Shown here: piece by piece, positions 1-10,212 of the stretch
How the letters are laid out: each line of letters starts with the position of its first letter
Numbering within the stretch: position 1 is the first letter of the stretch
NCBI GenBank assembly: GCA_943736015.1
Contig: OX031064.1
Location: 29,635,361-29,699,360, forward strand
DNA: 64,000 nucleotides
Source: Tridacna crocea
Taxonomy: Eukaryota; Mollusca; Bivalvia; Cardiida; Cardiidae
Reading direction: 5' to 3'
Program-made: the position numbers and the translations under genes
The notes under the pieces: model-generated
What the model saw: only the letters and a program-made list of their open reading frames with translations
The model's database searches: none
What the model was told of the DNA's origin: nothing

Positions 1-105
1 TTGTTTTTAGTCTATCAACTAGCTATTTAAAATTCTCCTATATTCAAACCGCAGCTTTTGCAGAGCTGTGTGGGAAAGTGTAGCCATATTGACATAATAT
101 TTATC

Positions 106-328
106 TAATTACCAAACAACAAAATTTGTGGCTTGTCCAAATCAAAAACATTTGCAGACAACAAAATAAAAGTGACTGAAAATTTGATTTTTTTTGGTGA
201 AGGGAATAAAACATTGTGGGAAAAGGAGAAAATGTTGGTTACCAGCATTTTCTCCTTTACCCACAACATTTTCTAAATGCTTCTTTCTCAGGGTCGTCAA
301 AAGTAGGTGTTGTATGGTAATGGGTTAA
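106..328 (-). mobile_element. Family A palindromic MITE
   Basis: The left end reads TAATTACCAAAC and the right end GGTAATGGGTTAA. The centre is a hairpin of two arms, AAAACATTGTGGGAAAAGG and its near-complement, around TTGGTTACCAGC. There is no coding capacity. The orientation is opposite to the copy that follows. Confidence 0.85.
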
Positions 329-382
329 AAGAATTTTATCTTCGAAGAGCAAAAGATAAAAATAAATATTGTTTTGGACATT

Positions 383-613
383 TTAACCCTTTACCAAACA
401 ATCCCAGGTTTTTACGATCCTGATATAGTTCTAGCATTTTGAAAACATTGTAAGAAGAGGAGAAAATGCGGGTAACCAGCATTTTCTCCTTTTCCCATAA
501 TGTTTTCTACCTTGTTGGAAACAAGTTTAATTTTTGAGTTACTTTTAATTTACCGTCTGCAAATGCTTTCAATCTGGACCGGTCTAAAATTTTGTCGTTT
601 GGCAAAGAGTTAA
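383..613 (+). mobile_element. Family A palindromic MITE
   Basis: The element is bounded by TTAA on both sides, with ends TTAACCCTTTACCAAACAA and GCAAAGAGTTAA. The central hairpin spans about 440-505. The left half carries TTTTTACGATCCTGA and the right half CAATCTGGACCGGTC, as in the family consensus. It forms an opposite-orientation pair with the copy at 106-328. Confidence 0.88.
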
Positions 614-679
614 AAAGGCAAAATAGATAAAATTTCAAGGCAGTAAGTACTCGCTCAACTATCTAGCAAATAATTGGGA

Positions 680-765
680 AATGTGGATGCAAGAGCAGAC
701 AGCGCTTGCAGTCTGATCTTGATCTACACTGTCCGCAAAAAGACAACTAATGTAATGATTCACTT
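680..765. repeat. Family E palindrome fragment
   Basis: The block holds GCAGTCTGATCTTGATCTAC followed by ACTGTCCGCAAAAAG, the right part of family E. The left arm (GCAGACAGCGC) is degraded and the outer ends are lost. Confidence 0.6.
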
Positions 766-789
766 TCCAAAAGGTTAATTTGTGTGCTT

Positions 790-1410
790 GTATAGATTGT
801 GAAATTGCCTTGATTATCGCGACAAAAGGTCTCCAACATTTATCCTCTTAGTCGACATATTGGGTCTTTTTCAAACAATAATTGAATTTCAATAAATCTT
901 TATCCCTAAAGATCCCTCCGAATTAAATGGAATAATTACCGCGTGTCCACAGACAAATAAACACGAAGAAAAATTCCCCTCTTCAATTAACTTCTCTGAA
1001 ATCCAAGATGATAAAATAGGAATAACATTGCGTGATTCGTCCCCGAACCGAATCGTATTAAATAGATGTCAAATCACGGATTTGCAATAAAACTCCTTTA
1101 AAGCTTGGGTATTAAATACGAAGAGCGCTTCAAATCCCCATAGGTTCCGAACTTATTACGGAGACTCAAGGCTCTGACAAGCGACGACTAATTGGTAGTG
1201 AAAAGGAGACGATAGCGGCGTTCGTCGTAATAGGCGGGTAATAGCTTAATGTCTGAACCCATCTCTCTGCAATTTCCGCGAAGGAGACATTTTACAAATG
1301 AACAATTTCTACTTAATTATTGTTCGGAGACGTATTAATGATAAGAGGGGGGAGATGTAGCGCTGACGTTGTTGGCTTCGGATTTAGAGGGTTGTTAGAA
1401 GTCAGAATTT
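790..1410. promoter_or_regulatory. Single-copy block, possible regulatory DNA
   Basis: About 620 bp without any repeat family used elsewhere in the window and without a convincing reading frame. It is rich in short homeodomain-like TAAT/ATTA cores and GATAA cores, for example TTAATTATTG near 1313 and GATAAAATAGG near 1010. This resembles a cis-regulatory block, but the sequence alone does not prove function. Confidence 0.3.
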
Positions 1411-1652
1411 TTGTTCGGCGTGTAGCTGAATGTGCTGGCTTTTGACCTATTTTTAGGTACTAATAACAAACGAATAATTAGAAATTTGTGATTGGTCAAA
1501 AATGTAGACATGTTTATTGTAAGGGCCCCTGCGGTCATAAAAAGCGACATGCTTATATACTAAGGGCTCCGGCCTATACGCGTATGCTGGCAAATTTACG
1601 CTGTCTATCTCTTTTGAAGATATTCTTCTCTCTCTCTCTCGCTCTCTCTCTC
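1411..1652. repeat. Isolated unit of the 155 bp satellite plus CT tract
   Basis: The sequence from GGCGTGTAGCTGAATGTGCT through GGCAAATTTACGCTGTC matches the units tandemly arranged at 13845-14520. A (TC)n tract follows at about 1627-1652. The 85-residue reading frame starting at 1488 runs across these repeats and is not considered a gene. Confidence 0.6.
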
Positions 1653-1688
1653 AGCGAAGGTTTCTGCGTGTTTGCAAATATATGCTCT

Positions 1689-1912
1689 TTAACCCTTTAC
1701 CAAACAAACCCTGGTTTTTATGACCCTGAGACGGAAGCCTTTTGAAAACAATGTTGGAAAAGGAGAAAATGCTTGTAACCAGCATTTTCTTCTTCTCCCA
1801 CAATGTTTTCTACCCTGCTGGAAACAAATTTCATTGAGTTACATTTATTTTGTTGTCTGTAAGTGCTTTCAATTTGGACCAGCCTAAATTTTGTCGTTTG
1901 GTAAAGGGTTAA
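1689..1912 (+). mobile_element. Family A palindromic MITE
   Basis: Complete copy with TTAACCCTTTACCAAAC at the left and GTTTGGTAAAGGGTTAA at the right. These are the clearest matching terminal inverted repeats among the early copies. The central hairpin lies around 1745-1812. Confidence 0.9.
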
Positions 1913-1926
1913 AGGTATGCCCACTT

Positions 1927-2145
1927 TTAAATTCTTGACCAGACGACAAGGTTTTTGACTTGTTCTAAATTGGTAGCATTTACAGACGACGGGATAGATA
2001 TAGTTCAAATGATGGAATCTTTCTTGGAAGGGGTATAGAAAACATTGTGGGAACCAGTATTTTCTCCTTCTCACACAATGCTTTCAAAAGCCTTTATTCT
2101 CGGGGTCATGTCGAACCGGTGGCTCAAGCAGTTATGTAAAAAGTT
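1927..2145 (-). mobile_element. Family A MITE, eroded
   Basis: It starts 15 bp after the preceding copy in the opposite orientation. The left half (ACCAGACGACAAGG, CATTTACAGACGACG) is clear. The hairpin centre is shortened and the right end, past TCTCGGGGTC, is degraded. Confidence 0.65.
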
Positions 2146-2176
2146 TACGACCCCGGGTATGGGGGGTGTGTGTGCC

Positions 2177-2330
2177 CAGGGCCGGTATTCACCAGCCGTC
2201 CTTAAGAACATTCTGTGTCTAATTCTCCAGAATTTCTACATGAGAAAGTAACACAACTTGTGATTGACTAAACCTAATATTAGTATTGTAGCCAATCAGA
2301 AGCTGTTTAACTTTACGAAATTTTGATAAC
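2177..2330. mobile_element. Family B palindromic MITE, right half eroded
   Basis: The left end CAGGGCCGGTATTCACCAG is followed by CCTTAAGAACATTC. The core has TGATTGACTAAACC against GCCAATCAGAAGC, but the right terminus is no longer recognisable. Confidence 0.65.
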
Positions 2331-2352
2331 TGAATTGATCTTTAAAACGACA

Positions 2353-2569
2353 TTAACCCATTACCACACAATCCCGACTTTCAGTAAAACCTCTGTGAAA
2401 GAAGCCTGTTGAAAACATTGTGGGAAAAGGAGAAAATGCATCTTCTTCTTTCCCCACAACGTTTTCTACTCTATCAAAGGCAAAGTACATTTGAGATACA
2501 TTTATTTTGTCGTCTGGAAATACTTCCAATTTGGGCAAATCTATAATTTGTCGTTTGGTAAAGAGTTAA
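2353..2569 (+). mobile_element. Family A palindromic MITE
   Basis: TTAACCCATTACCACAC at the left and TTTGGTAAAGAGTTAA at the right. The central hairpin is shorter than usual, with ATGCATCTTC replacing the GCTGGTAACCAGC centre. The tetranucleotide array starts about 15 bp beyond its right end. Confidence 0.85.
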
Positions 2570-2584
2570 AGGTCATATAAATGC

Positions 2585-2912
2585 CAACAAACAATCAAAC
2601 GAGTGAATGACCGAACGAACCAAAGAATGAACAAACGAACGAACGAAAGAATGAACGAACGAATGAAAGAAAGAATGAATGAACGAGCGAACGGAAGAAT
2701 AAACGAACGAACGTAAAAATGGACGAAAGAACGAACGAAAGAATGAACGAACCAACGAAAGAATGAATGTACGAACGAACGAAAGAATGAAGGGACGAAC
2801 GAACGAACGAAAGATTGAAGGAACGAACGAACGAACGAAAGAATGACTGAACGAACTAACGAACGAACGGAAGAATGAACGAACGAACGAAAGAATGAAC
2901 GAAGAACAATGA
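2585..2912. repeat. AACG/AATG tetranucleotide microsatellite
   Basis: About 330 bp of imperfect GAAC, GAAT and GAAA tetramers. Long open frames on the minus strand, Arg-Ser-Phe-Val rich, are a by-product of the four-base repeat and are not genes. Confidence 0.95.
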
Positions 2913-3077
2913 GAGTCAATTGGACTTAATATTCTTTAGCTCTGGCAAAAGAGGGCGTAATGAATCTCCGTGATGCATTTTACAAAGCAGGTGGACTCAT
3001 AAGTACGGATCTATAGAATTCATTTTGTCTCACAACTCTCGCGTAGAATGGTCCTTTGACAAGCTGAAACTTTTGCC

Positions 3078-3154
3078 AGAAGCAAAAAGTTTCTATTTAG
3101 GTCAGCAGGCTGAAATTTGCAGGCTGAACTTGGTCGATACTTTTTGTGGATGCG
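3078..3154. repeat. Family F palindrome
   Basis: AGCAAAAAGTTTCTATTTAG at the left and TTGGTCGATACTTTTTGT at the right flank a degraded core containing GGTCAGCAGGCTG. It abuts the family A element that starts at 3155. Confidence 0.6.
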
Positions 3155-3385
3155 TTAACCCGTTACCACACAATCCCCATACTTTCGACGACCCAGAGAA
3201 AGAACCTTTTAGAAAACATTGTGGGAAAAGGAGAAAATGCTGGTAACCAGCATTTTCTCCTTATCCCACAATGTTTTCTACCTTTCACAAATCAAATTTC
3301 AAATTTTCAGTCACTTTCATTATGTCGTCTGCAAATGCTTTCGATTTTGGCAAGCCTAAAATATTGTCGTTTGGTAATGAGTGAA
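3155..3385 (+). mobile_element. Family A palindromic MITE
   Basis: Near-consensus copy. The left end is TTAACCCGTTACCACAC, the hairpin at about 3212-3281 is nearly perfect, and the right end GGTAATGAGTGAA has TTAA changed to TGAA. Confidence 0.88.
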
Positions 3386-3389
3386 ACCT

Positions 3390-5545
3390 TTTTTTCATAG
3401 AGCACGGCTCATATACTTATCGAAAGTGTCCTTCTTTAGAACATTTTTGCACTGCTTTATCATTACCGTTTTAGCTGCATTTAGAAATTTCTCGTGATAT
3501 TTTTGTAATAAAATTAGGAATTGTAAGACCTTTACTATATATTCAATAACAATTTACCCTGTAACGTCTCATATAAAAAAATTATTGGTTTCGAATTTAC
3601 ACAGAAAGGTTAAAATTTGTCGTGAATAGAAAAAAAAACTAGTATAGAAATAGCTTGGCGACGTAACTTCACTGCGCTTTACTTGGGAAAAGAAAGCCAA
3701 AGAACTTTGCAGACAGTGTTGACCAAGACCAAACTACACGGTACGTGCAATCTGATCTTGGCCAATACTGATAGTTCTAATGATAAATCTAAGTCTTGTC
3801 TGGTCTAGTCTAGTCTCGTGCATTCTCCTGTGACTGTAAAGTGGCCATTTTATTTGGTTGTAAAGCGAGTAAAGATTTGATTACAGAGAAAAGGGGTTAG
3901 ATCAATATTTCCTCAAAAAGAAACGATAATTAAATGATTAATCTATATTCTACGGACTCGTCCTCATTTATTACTCGCTCGAGTAAATGCGTCTCCTTTG
4001 ACCGTCTCACTTCCCACTATATTACTTTTATATCTGCAGTACAAAAGTGTTTGTCTCAATATTCGAATTCAGAAAAATTCGAATATTCGCTATACAATTT
4101 TTTTACCAAGGAGCTCATTTGGAGCAGAGAAATTGACAGCATGCTCATAGGATATTGTAACTAGTTTAATACGGCTGTATGCAGTACTTGTAAGCGTTTT
4201 CTTTGACAAAATTACTGTCCTTTGCAATAACTTACATTGAGGTATATACTTCAATTTATTCAATATTTGAATACAAGAAGATTCGAATATTCTTGTTTCT
4301 CTCATTAGAAGCATTACCTCCTCTTAAACGTTGCACTATATGCATTATAATCGATATGAATAAAGGTTAAATACATGTGAAAAATATCTTTACAACAGGA
4401 AAAATCGATCGTTACGCGCGCTTCCTATTTTTGTCATTTTGTTTTTGAGAGGAGTCCTCTGGAAGACGAAAAAAGTCGACAAGTTGTGTTCTTTAAGGAG
4501 GTTGTGTTAGAGGTTACAACATGATTTATGCGACCATGGAAAACAGCGGTCAACCTTGCAATTGGAACCAAACCGTTGTCATTGTTGTCATAAAACAGAT
4601 ATTTATATGTTCATCATCAGCAGCAACAAAAACTTGGTTTTCAGTTTTAAGGAACATTTTTATTTTTGCTTTCGAGAAGGTTGTCGAGAAATAACGGTGA
4701 AATATAGTTCGATATTTCATTTTTACAAGTAATGCCCATTTTTATTTTCTTAATCCGCAATTGAAGGCGGAAACAGTGTACCTGCGCACAAGTTACCTTA
4801 ATAAAATGCACCTGCCTCACGGCCAGATGGAAATATGACATAATTAGCCTTACGTTTGACGTCACACTTGACGTAATATAGTCCGTACACTAATGTACAG
4901 ATTGTCGTCTCACCATACTTTTAAATGGTATGATTTGAATTTAAATGCATTTCATTTCTTTTTTATAGCGGCACTGTCTACTTTTGGCCTCAATTGGAGC
5001 TTAAACGTGATAAGAGATTTTTATTTATACAAATTTCAAGCAATTTTCTGAGTTTTTTACTTCTATTTATATAATTATTATGGCGACCGTATCTTATAAC
5101 AGTTGTGACGTCACAGCAAGCTACCGGAAGTCTTGTTTTTTCATGCTTCAATTATCGACTTCCAGACAGGTGAAAACCCGAGTTTTAACCTCTTTTTCTC
5201 TCGATACACGCACCACAGAACGGTACGATTTTTTGCTGGCATATTCTAGGATAGTTTTATCCGATTTGAAAAAAAAAAAGGTTTTGCACTGAAGTTATCC
5301 TTTAATGTTTAGTAACATGTAAATATCTGCTGTAAAAAAAGGGAAAAAGGGAACCAATCGATATCATAAAAGTGTAAATACTTACATGGATTGTCACATA
5401 AAAATTAAACCTCTTCCCAAAAGTGTTTAGCATTTAATTAAAAAAAAATGTCGTTGTCTTTATTAATTTCTACTTTGTGTCAGTTTTACTACTTAGTGGA
5501 AAGTCGTTTTTTATAAAAAAAAAATCCTGTAATGCAAGATAATCG
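3390..5545. other. No gene seen; mostly single-copy AT-rich sequence
   Basis: The 2.1 kb stretch shows no convincing exon. A degraded family E palindrome (TTGACCAAGACCAAACT against GTGCAATCTGATCTTGGCC) is at about 3706-3780. The short open frames in this interval show no recognisable domain. Confidence 0.6.
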
Positions 5546-5546
5546 G

Positions 5547-5952
5547 ATCAACCCTTCGACACACAATCCTGAGTCTTACCGACCCTACAGAGAAAGGCTT
5601 TGAAAACATTGTGGTTAAAGGAGAAAATGCTGATAACCAGCATTTTCTCCTTTTTCCTCCATGTTTTCTACCCTATCAAAGAGAGAATTAACTTTGACCC
5701 ATATTTATCCGGTCGTCTGCAAATGTTTTCAATTTCGTTGTGTCCAAGATTTTAGACTGTTCCAATTTGATAGCATTTGCAGGAGACAAATTAGTTCTGA
5801 TTCAAATGTTAGAATTTATCTTTGACAGAGTGGAAAACATTGTTGGAAAAGAAGAAAATGCTGACTAACACCATTTTCTACCTTTCCCACAACGTTTCGA
5901 AAAGATTTTCTTGAGGCTGTTAAAACTCGGTATTGTGCTGTGAAAGGTTTAC
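5547..5952. mobile_element. Two fused family A MITEs
   Basis: A plus copy begins near 5547 (ATCAACCCTTCGACACAC) and loses its last part near 5741. A minus copy continues directly (AGATTTTAGACTGTTCC, then CATTTGCAGGAGACAAA) to about 5952. Each has its own hairpin, at about 5600-5668 and 5832-5895. Confidence 0.75.
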
Positions 5953-6150
5953 CCTTTACGAAACGAGTCTGTGAACTATTTACCATAGGGAATATGACTA
6001 AGAAGACTTTTGAGAAAACAGAAAAAGTGTGTGCTTTTTCAGCAATGTTTTTGTATGATTCAAGGGCCAAGCCTTCACTATTTGAGACAAAATCAATTTG
6101 GCATTCTGATTCTGCAAATGCTACCAGTTTAGACAAGGATAGCGGTTTGA
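5953..6150 (+). mobile_element. Family A relic without the hairpin
   Basis: It begins ACCCTTTACGAAACGAG and ends with TCTGCAAATGCTACCAG and TTTAGACAAGG. The middle is unrelated to the usual hairpin, so this looks like an old or internally replaced copy. The 77-residue frame here is derived from it. Confidence 0.45.
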
Positions 6151-6372
6151 TAGTTCAAAATCACGACTTTTAACGAGCTTTTAGGAAGAATGCATTCGAA
6201 AACATTGTTGGAAAAGGAGAAAATGCTATTCACCAGCATTTTCTCCTTTTCCAACGATGTTTTCTACCCTATCAAGGCCGTCTTTCGTCATTTAAGTCAC
6301 CTTAACATTGTCGTCTGCAAATTCTTTCAATTTGTACATGTGCAAAATTTCATCGTTTGGTAAAGAGTGTAA
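6150..6372 (+). mobile_element. Family A palindromic MITE
   Basis: The hairpin at 6200-6265 has the variant arm ATTGTTGGAAAAGG paired with CCTTTTCCAACGAT, so a change in one arm is matched in the other. The right end is GTTTGGTAAAGAGTG, lacking an intact TTAA. Confidence 0.8.
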
Positions 6373-6374
6373 GA

Positions 6375-6600
6375 ATCAAAATGGCTGAATAGCGTGACTG
6401 GATAATGCTTCAATCCCATTTGAATAAAAGGATAGAGAGCGCGCTAGTTAAATTTCCATACTGCAATTATTTTTCAAGTAAAATCTAATTCGACCCGTCT
6501 TCTCGGTTCCGTTCTCCGATTCTACCCGTTAATTAAGTACCTATTAATCAGCTGATTACTTTATGACACAATTCGCACTTTATGGCGAAAAGATGAAGTT
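6375..6600. other. Single-copy spacer, no gene seen
   Basis: A non-repetitive stretch between two family A copies. It includes CCCGTTAATTAAGTACC and AATCAGCTGATTAC, short palindromic homeodomain- and E-box-like sites. No exon is evident. Confidence 0.35.
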
Positions 6601-6607
6601 CAATAAT

Positions 6608-6842
6608 TTCACCCTTTTTACCAAATACTTGGCGAGTCTTTTTTCCCCCCTAAAGCTACCAGTCGCAAAAGGCTTGTGAAAAAGTTGTTGGAAAAAGGAT
6701 AAAATGCTGGCATTTTCGCCCTTTCCCAACACTGTTTTCTACCCTTTGAAAGAAAATTGTTATGGTTTGAGAAAAAGTTTGTCGTTTGCATATGCTTACA
6801 ATTTGGGCAATTCTGAAATTTTGTCGAGTAGCAAAGAGTTAA
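6608..6842 (+). mobile_element. Family A MITE, diverged
   Basis: The left end CACCCTTTTTACCAAATAC is altered and the right end GCAAAGAGTTAA is intact. The hairpin is shortened to AAAATGCTGGCATTTTCGCC at its centre. Confidence 0.75.
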
Positions 6843-7099
6843 TTAGAATGTTATTGGGTGTTTATTACTCACTGAGAGCAATCGGGCCATAAAACCTCGA
6901 GGGCGGAAGTTACACTTGACACAAACACTGTTTCCCGTTCTCGCGTGAAGTAAGCGAGATTCTAAAGCCACGTGACCGTGGCGCTGGTACCGTTTGACAT
7001 GTCCGTGCTTACATGCCGCCCTTTAAATAATTATTCAATTATATTCCATGCTGTATTTTTTTTTCTGTATCTGGAAACAGTTACCTCTTTGACTTGATC

Positions 7100-7205
7100 T
7101 TTCGATCACAAAAATACGGTTTTTGAAAAGGACCTAGGAGAAGGAATAAATTGTAATAATCAACATTTTCACCTTGTCTCGCAATGTTTTACTTTTTAGT
7201 TCTTT
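7100..7205. repeat. Family A hairpin relic
   Basis: GGTTTTTGAAAAGG, GAGAAGGAATAAATTG and CACCTTGTCTCGCAATG recall the family A centre. Both ends are unrecognisable, so this is a weak call. Confidence 0.3.
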
Positions 7206-7328
7206 CGAACACACAAAAATATAATTTGCCTCCAATGAGAGCTACCGGTATGTGAAATTAAAGGGAATACGTTCTTCACGGACACAGTAACTGTTTGTAT
7301 GATAGTTAAAAATCTTCGTTATCGTTAA

Positions 7329-7617
7329 GCATAGCATAGCATAGCATAGCATAGCACAGCACAGCACATCACAGCACAGCAGAGCATATCACTGCACAGC
7401 ACAGCACAGCACAGCATATCACTGCACAGCACAGCATAGCACAGCACAACACAGCACAGCACAGTACAGCACAGCATAGCATAGCATAGCATAGCACAGC
7501 ACAGCATAGCATAGCATAGCACAGCACAGCACAGCACAGCATAGCATAGCACAGCATAGCATAGCATAGCACAGCATAGCATAGCATAGCATAGCGTAGT
7601 ATAACACGACACAACAC
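7329..7617. repeat. GCATA/GCACA pentanucleotide microsatellite
   Basis: About 57 units alternate irregularly between AGCAT, AGCAC and a few AGTAC/AACAC variants. All frames on the minus strand stay open and read as Leu-Cys-Tyr-Ala repeats, which is a property of the repeat and not of a gene. Confidence 0.97.
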
Positions 7618-7781
7618 ACCATACCGTAATTATTATCATTCTCAACCGTGACAATTAATGAAAACGAGCGTTTTTTTCGGGCGGCCTAGATAAAGATCAG
7701 ACTTACACAGAACGTGCACTTTCAACCTTTTATAAAAAAAAAAAACATTTGTGCTATGTACTGGCAAAAGGGGTTTTTGGG

Positions 7782-8044
7782 TATGAAACACACGCAAAGG
7801 GACATTCGGACATTTGCGTAAGGTGTTGTCTCGGATCAGTCTATGCAGTATGCACAGGCTAATGCGAGACGGCGCTTTACGACTCCACTACATTTTGTGG
7901 TACAGTAGACTTGCACAAAACAGAAAATTACATATGAACAGAAAGTGTCATCTCGGATCAACCTGCGCGCACCGTGCAGGCTGATCCGAGACGACAATTT
8001 ACGCTTATGTCCGAATGTCCCATTTTGGCGTGTTGCAAGCCATC
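7782..8044. mobile_element. Family D double-hairpin MITE
   Basis: The ends are AAACACACGCAAAGGGACAT and TTTTGGCGTGTTGCAAGCC. The right internal hairpin (CGGATCAACCTGCGCGCACC, then GTGCAGGCTGATCCGAG) is clear and the left one is partly eroded. Between them lies TTTTGTGGTACAGTAGACTT. Confidence 0.82.
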
Positions 8045-8159
8045 ATAACTCTGTGATGAGTTATACCAATCAAGACATCACATAATGATAAATGAGTAAA
8101 ATCCAGTTTATGATAGGACATATTGAATCATGAGGTAGAATCATCTTTGCACATGCAGA

Positions 8160-8285
8160 AAATTTGGCAACATAGCAAATAGTTTCGACTCAGGTCAGCC
8201 TGCGCGGATTATGCATGCTGGCTTTGGTCGATACTTTTTGTAAACATTTATTAAACGTCCTTTTCACAGAGCGTGGCACGTTTAT
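8160..8285. repeat. Family F palindrome
   Basis: AATAGTTTCGACTCAGGTC and GGCTTTGGTCGATACTTTTT bracket a core AGCCTGCGCGGATTATGCAT. A tail containing TTCACAGAGCGTGGCAC is shared with sequence beside other family F copies near 3400 and 45650. Confidence 0.7.
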
Positions 8286-8302
8286 CTTGGATCTTTTATT
8301 GT

Positions 8303-8532
8303 TTAACCCATTACCACACAATCCCTACTTTTGAGGACCCTGAGAAAGAAGCCTTTTGAAAACATTGTGGGAAAAGGAGAAAATGCTGGTTACCAGCATT
8401 TTCTCCTTTTCCCACAATGTTTTCAACTCTTCACAAAACAAATTCCAAATTTTCAGTCACATATATTTTGTTGTATGCAAATGCTTTCGATTTGGACAAT
8501 CCTAAAATATTGTTGTTTGGTAATGAAGTAAA
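8303..8532 (+). mobile_element. Family A palindromic MITE
   Basis: Near-consensus, with TTAACCCATTACCACAC at the left and TTGGTAATGAAGTAA at the right. The 66 bp hairpin at about 8357-8424 is essentially perfect around CTGGTTACCAG. Confidence 0.9.
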
Positions 8533-8611
8533 AGGTACTATGAAAAAAATTATGAAAATATTTGTGGAAATATTGCTCGATACGAATAATCTGTCCTTAC
8601 TCTACATCCCT

Positions 8612-8838
8612 TTTACTCTTTACTAAACGACAAAATTTCAAACTGGTACAGACTAAAAGCACTTGCAGATGACAAAATAAACGTAACTCAATAATTGACA
8701 TTTGTTTCCAGCCGGGTAGAAACACTGAGGGAAAATGAGAAAATGCTGGTTTCCAGAATTTTCTCATTTTACCACGATGTTTTTAAAGGCTTCTATTCCA
8801 GACTTGTAAAAACCCGGGTTTGTTTGGTAAAAGGTTAA
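8612..8838 (-). mobile_element. Family A palindromic MITE
   Basis: TTTACTCTTTACTAAACGAC at the left, TTTGGTAAAAGGTTAA at the right. The hairpin has several unpaired changes (ACTGAGGGAAAATGAG against CTCATTTTACCACGATG). Confidence 0.82.
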
Positions 8839-8929
8839 TGCAGCCGCTTTTCTGATTCATATTTTAAAATCCAAGTACATCAACTATCAAATAATTATTT
8901 CCCATTGTTTCCAAGGATATTTTTACAAG

Positions 8930-9240
8930 TCTTCAGACACAAATTTGTTTCGCGAGGTAATGGGATAAGGTTGCAACCCACTGTTTTAAATTTCTCATTA
9001 GAGACAAGTCTATCTATGAAATAGAACAATTGATTGTCGAAAACGTACGTGATTTATTCTGAATTTCAGGGAATCGAGAGAAGTTTTCAGACAATTACAC
9101 CGTAATTGTCGTCTGAATTATGCGATTATTTATAAACTTCTCCGCAGAATTACAACGCAGACTCAGAATTCTTTTTCTCATCATTCCACCTCATTTCCGC
9201 TCAATCTATTTTTAGACACATTCTAGTAACAGGTACATGT
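8930..9240. promoter_or_regulatory. Single-copy block, possible regulatory DNA
   Basis: A 300 bp block free of the repeat families. It has an imperfect palindrome, TTTTCAGACAATTACACCG followed by TAATTGTCGTCTGAATT, with TAATT homeodomain-like cores. No exon is evident. The regulatory role is only a suggestion. Confidence 0.25.
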
Positions 9241-9271
9241 AAACTTCGATCCTTTGTGAAGCTATGATATG

Positions 9272-9422
9272 TTTTAACGACTTTAAAGAACAAGGTATTT
9301 TGAAATATAGTGGAAAAATGAGAAAAACGCTATAGTAACCAGCTTGTCTCCTTTACCCACTAAATTTTCCACCTTATCAAAGAAAAAATTCTCGTATTTG
9401 AATCTCATTCAATCCGCCGTCT
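9272..9422 (+). mobile_element. Family A relic
   Basis: GTTTTAACGACTTTAAAG, a weakened hairpin (TAGTGGAAAAATGAG against CTCCTTTACCCACTA), and the right-half residue CAATCCGCCGTC. The right end is missing. Confidence 0.55.
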
Positions 9423-9500
9423 TAAAAATTTTTTAATATCCATGGGTGGGTGTAAAATTACCATGTATAATGAGGCTGGAAAAAATATTATTCCTGTGTT

Positions 9501-9911
9501 TGAACTTTGACTAAACGACAAAATTTTAGGCTAATTCAGACTGAGAGCAATTGCAGACGACAACTACAATGTGACTTTAAAAATAAAACTTCTCTTTTGA
9601 AGGGTGGAAAATATTGTGAGAAAAAGAAAAAAAAGCTGGTGACCAGCAGGGTCTGTATTCTCCAACCATTCTTAAGAACATTCTTGGTCTTACTCTTCAG
9701 AATTTTGTCAATGTGAAAGTGACAAAACTTCTGATTGGCTAAACCATTCGGTTTAGCCAATCAGAAGTCTTGTTACTGTCACCGTCAGGAATCCTTGAAG
9801 AATAAGACCAAGAATGTTCTTAACAATGGTTGGTGAATACGGACCCAAGTTTTTCAAAGTTTCGTCATTTAGGGTTGTTAAAACTCGAGATTATGTGGTA
9901 TAGGGTTGAAT
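9501..9911 (-). mobile_element. Family A MITE split by a family B insertion
   Basis: The left half, TTTGACTAAACGACAAAATT to GCTGGTGACCAGCAG, ends at about 9648. The right end, GGGTTGTTAAAACTCG to GTATAGGGTTGAATT, resumes at about 9847. Most of the right hairpin arm is missing at the junction, so the insertion was accompanied or followed by a deletion. Confidence 0.8.
9649..9846. mobile_element. Family B palindromic MITE inside family A
   Basis: Nearly perfect 200 bp palindrome. The left arm GGTCTGTATTCTCCAACC pairs with GGTTGGTGAATACGGACC, and the centre is TTGGCTAAACCATTCGG, then TTTAGCCAATCAGAAG. There is no coding capacity. Confidence 0.9.
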
Positions 9912-9984
9912 TAGATGACACCATTTCCACGGTATTGCTGCCATATCATGGCGACACGTCATGTGTTCGAACTCTCTTATTAGT

Positions 9985-10212
9985 TTAACTGTTCACAAAA
10001 CGACAAATTATTAGACTTGTCAAAATTGAAAGCATTTGCAGACTTCAAAATAAACGCGACTCAAAATTTGAAACTTGACTTTAGAAGAGTGGAAATATTG
10101 TGGGAAGAGGAGAAAATGCTTCTTACCAGCATTTTCTCCTTTTCCCACAATGTTTTGAGAAGGCTTCTTCTTCAGGGTCGTAAAAACTAGGGATTATTTG
10201 GTAAAAGGTTAA
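9985..10212 (-). mobile_element. Family A palindromic MITE
   Basis: TTAACTGTTCACAAAACGAC at the left and TTTGGTAAAAGGTTAA at the right, with a clear hairpin around 10090-10155. Its right TTAA (10209-10212) is also the left boundary of the family C element that follows. Confidence 0.88.

Noticed and set aside
2566..2919. Arg-Ser-Phe-Val rich minus-strand frames
   Set aside because: Direct translation of the AACG/AATG tetranucleotide array.
7325..7654. Cys/Leu/Tyr-rich minus-strand frames
   Set aside because: Direct translation of the GCATA/GCACA microsatellite.
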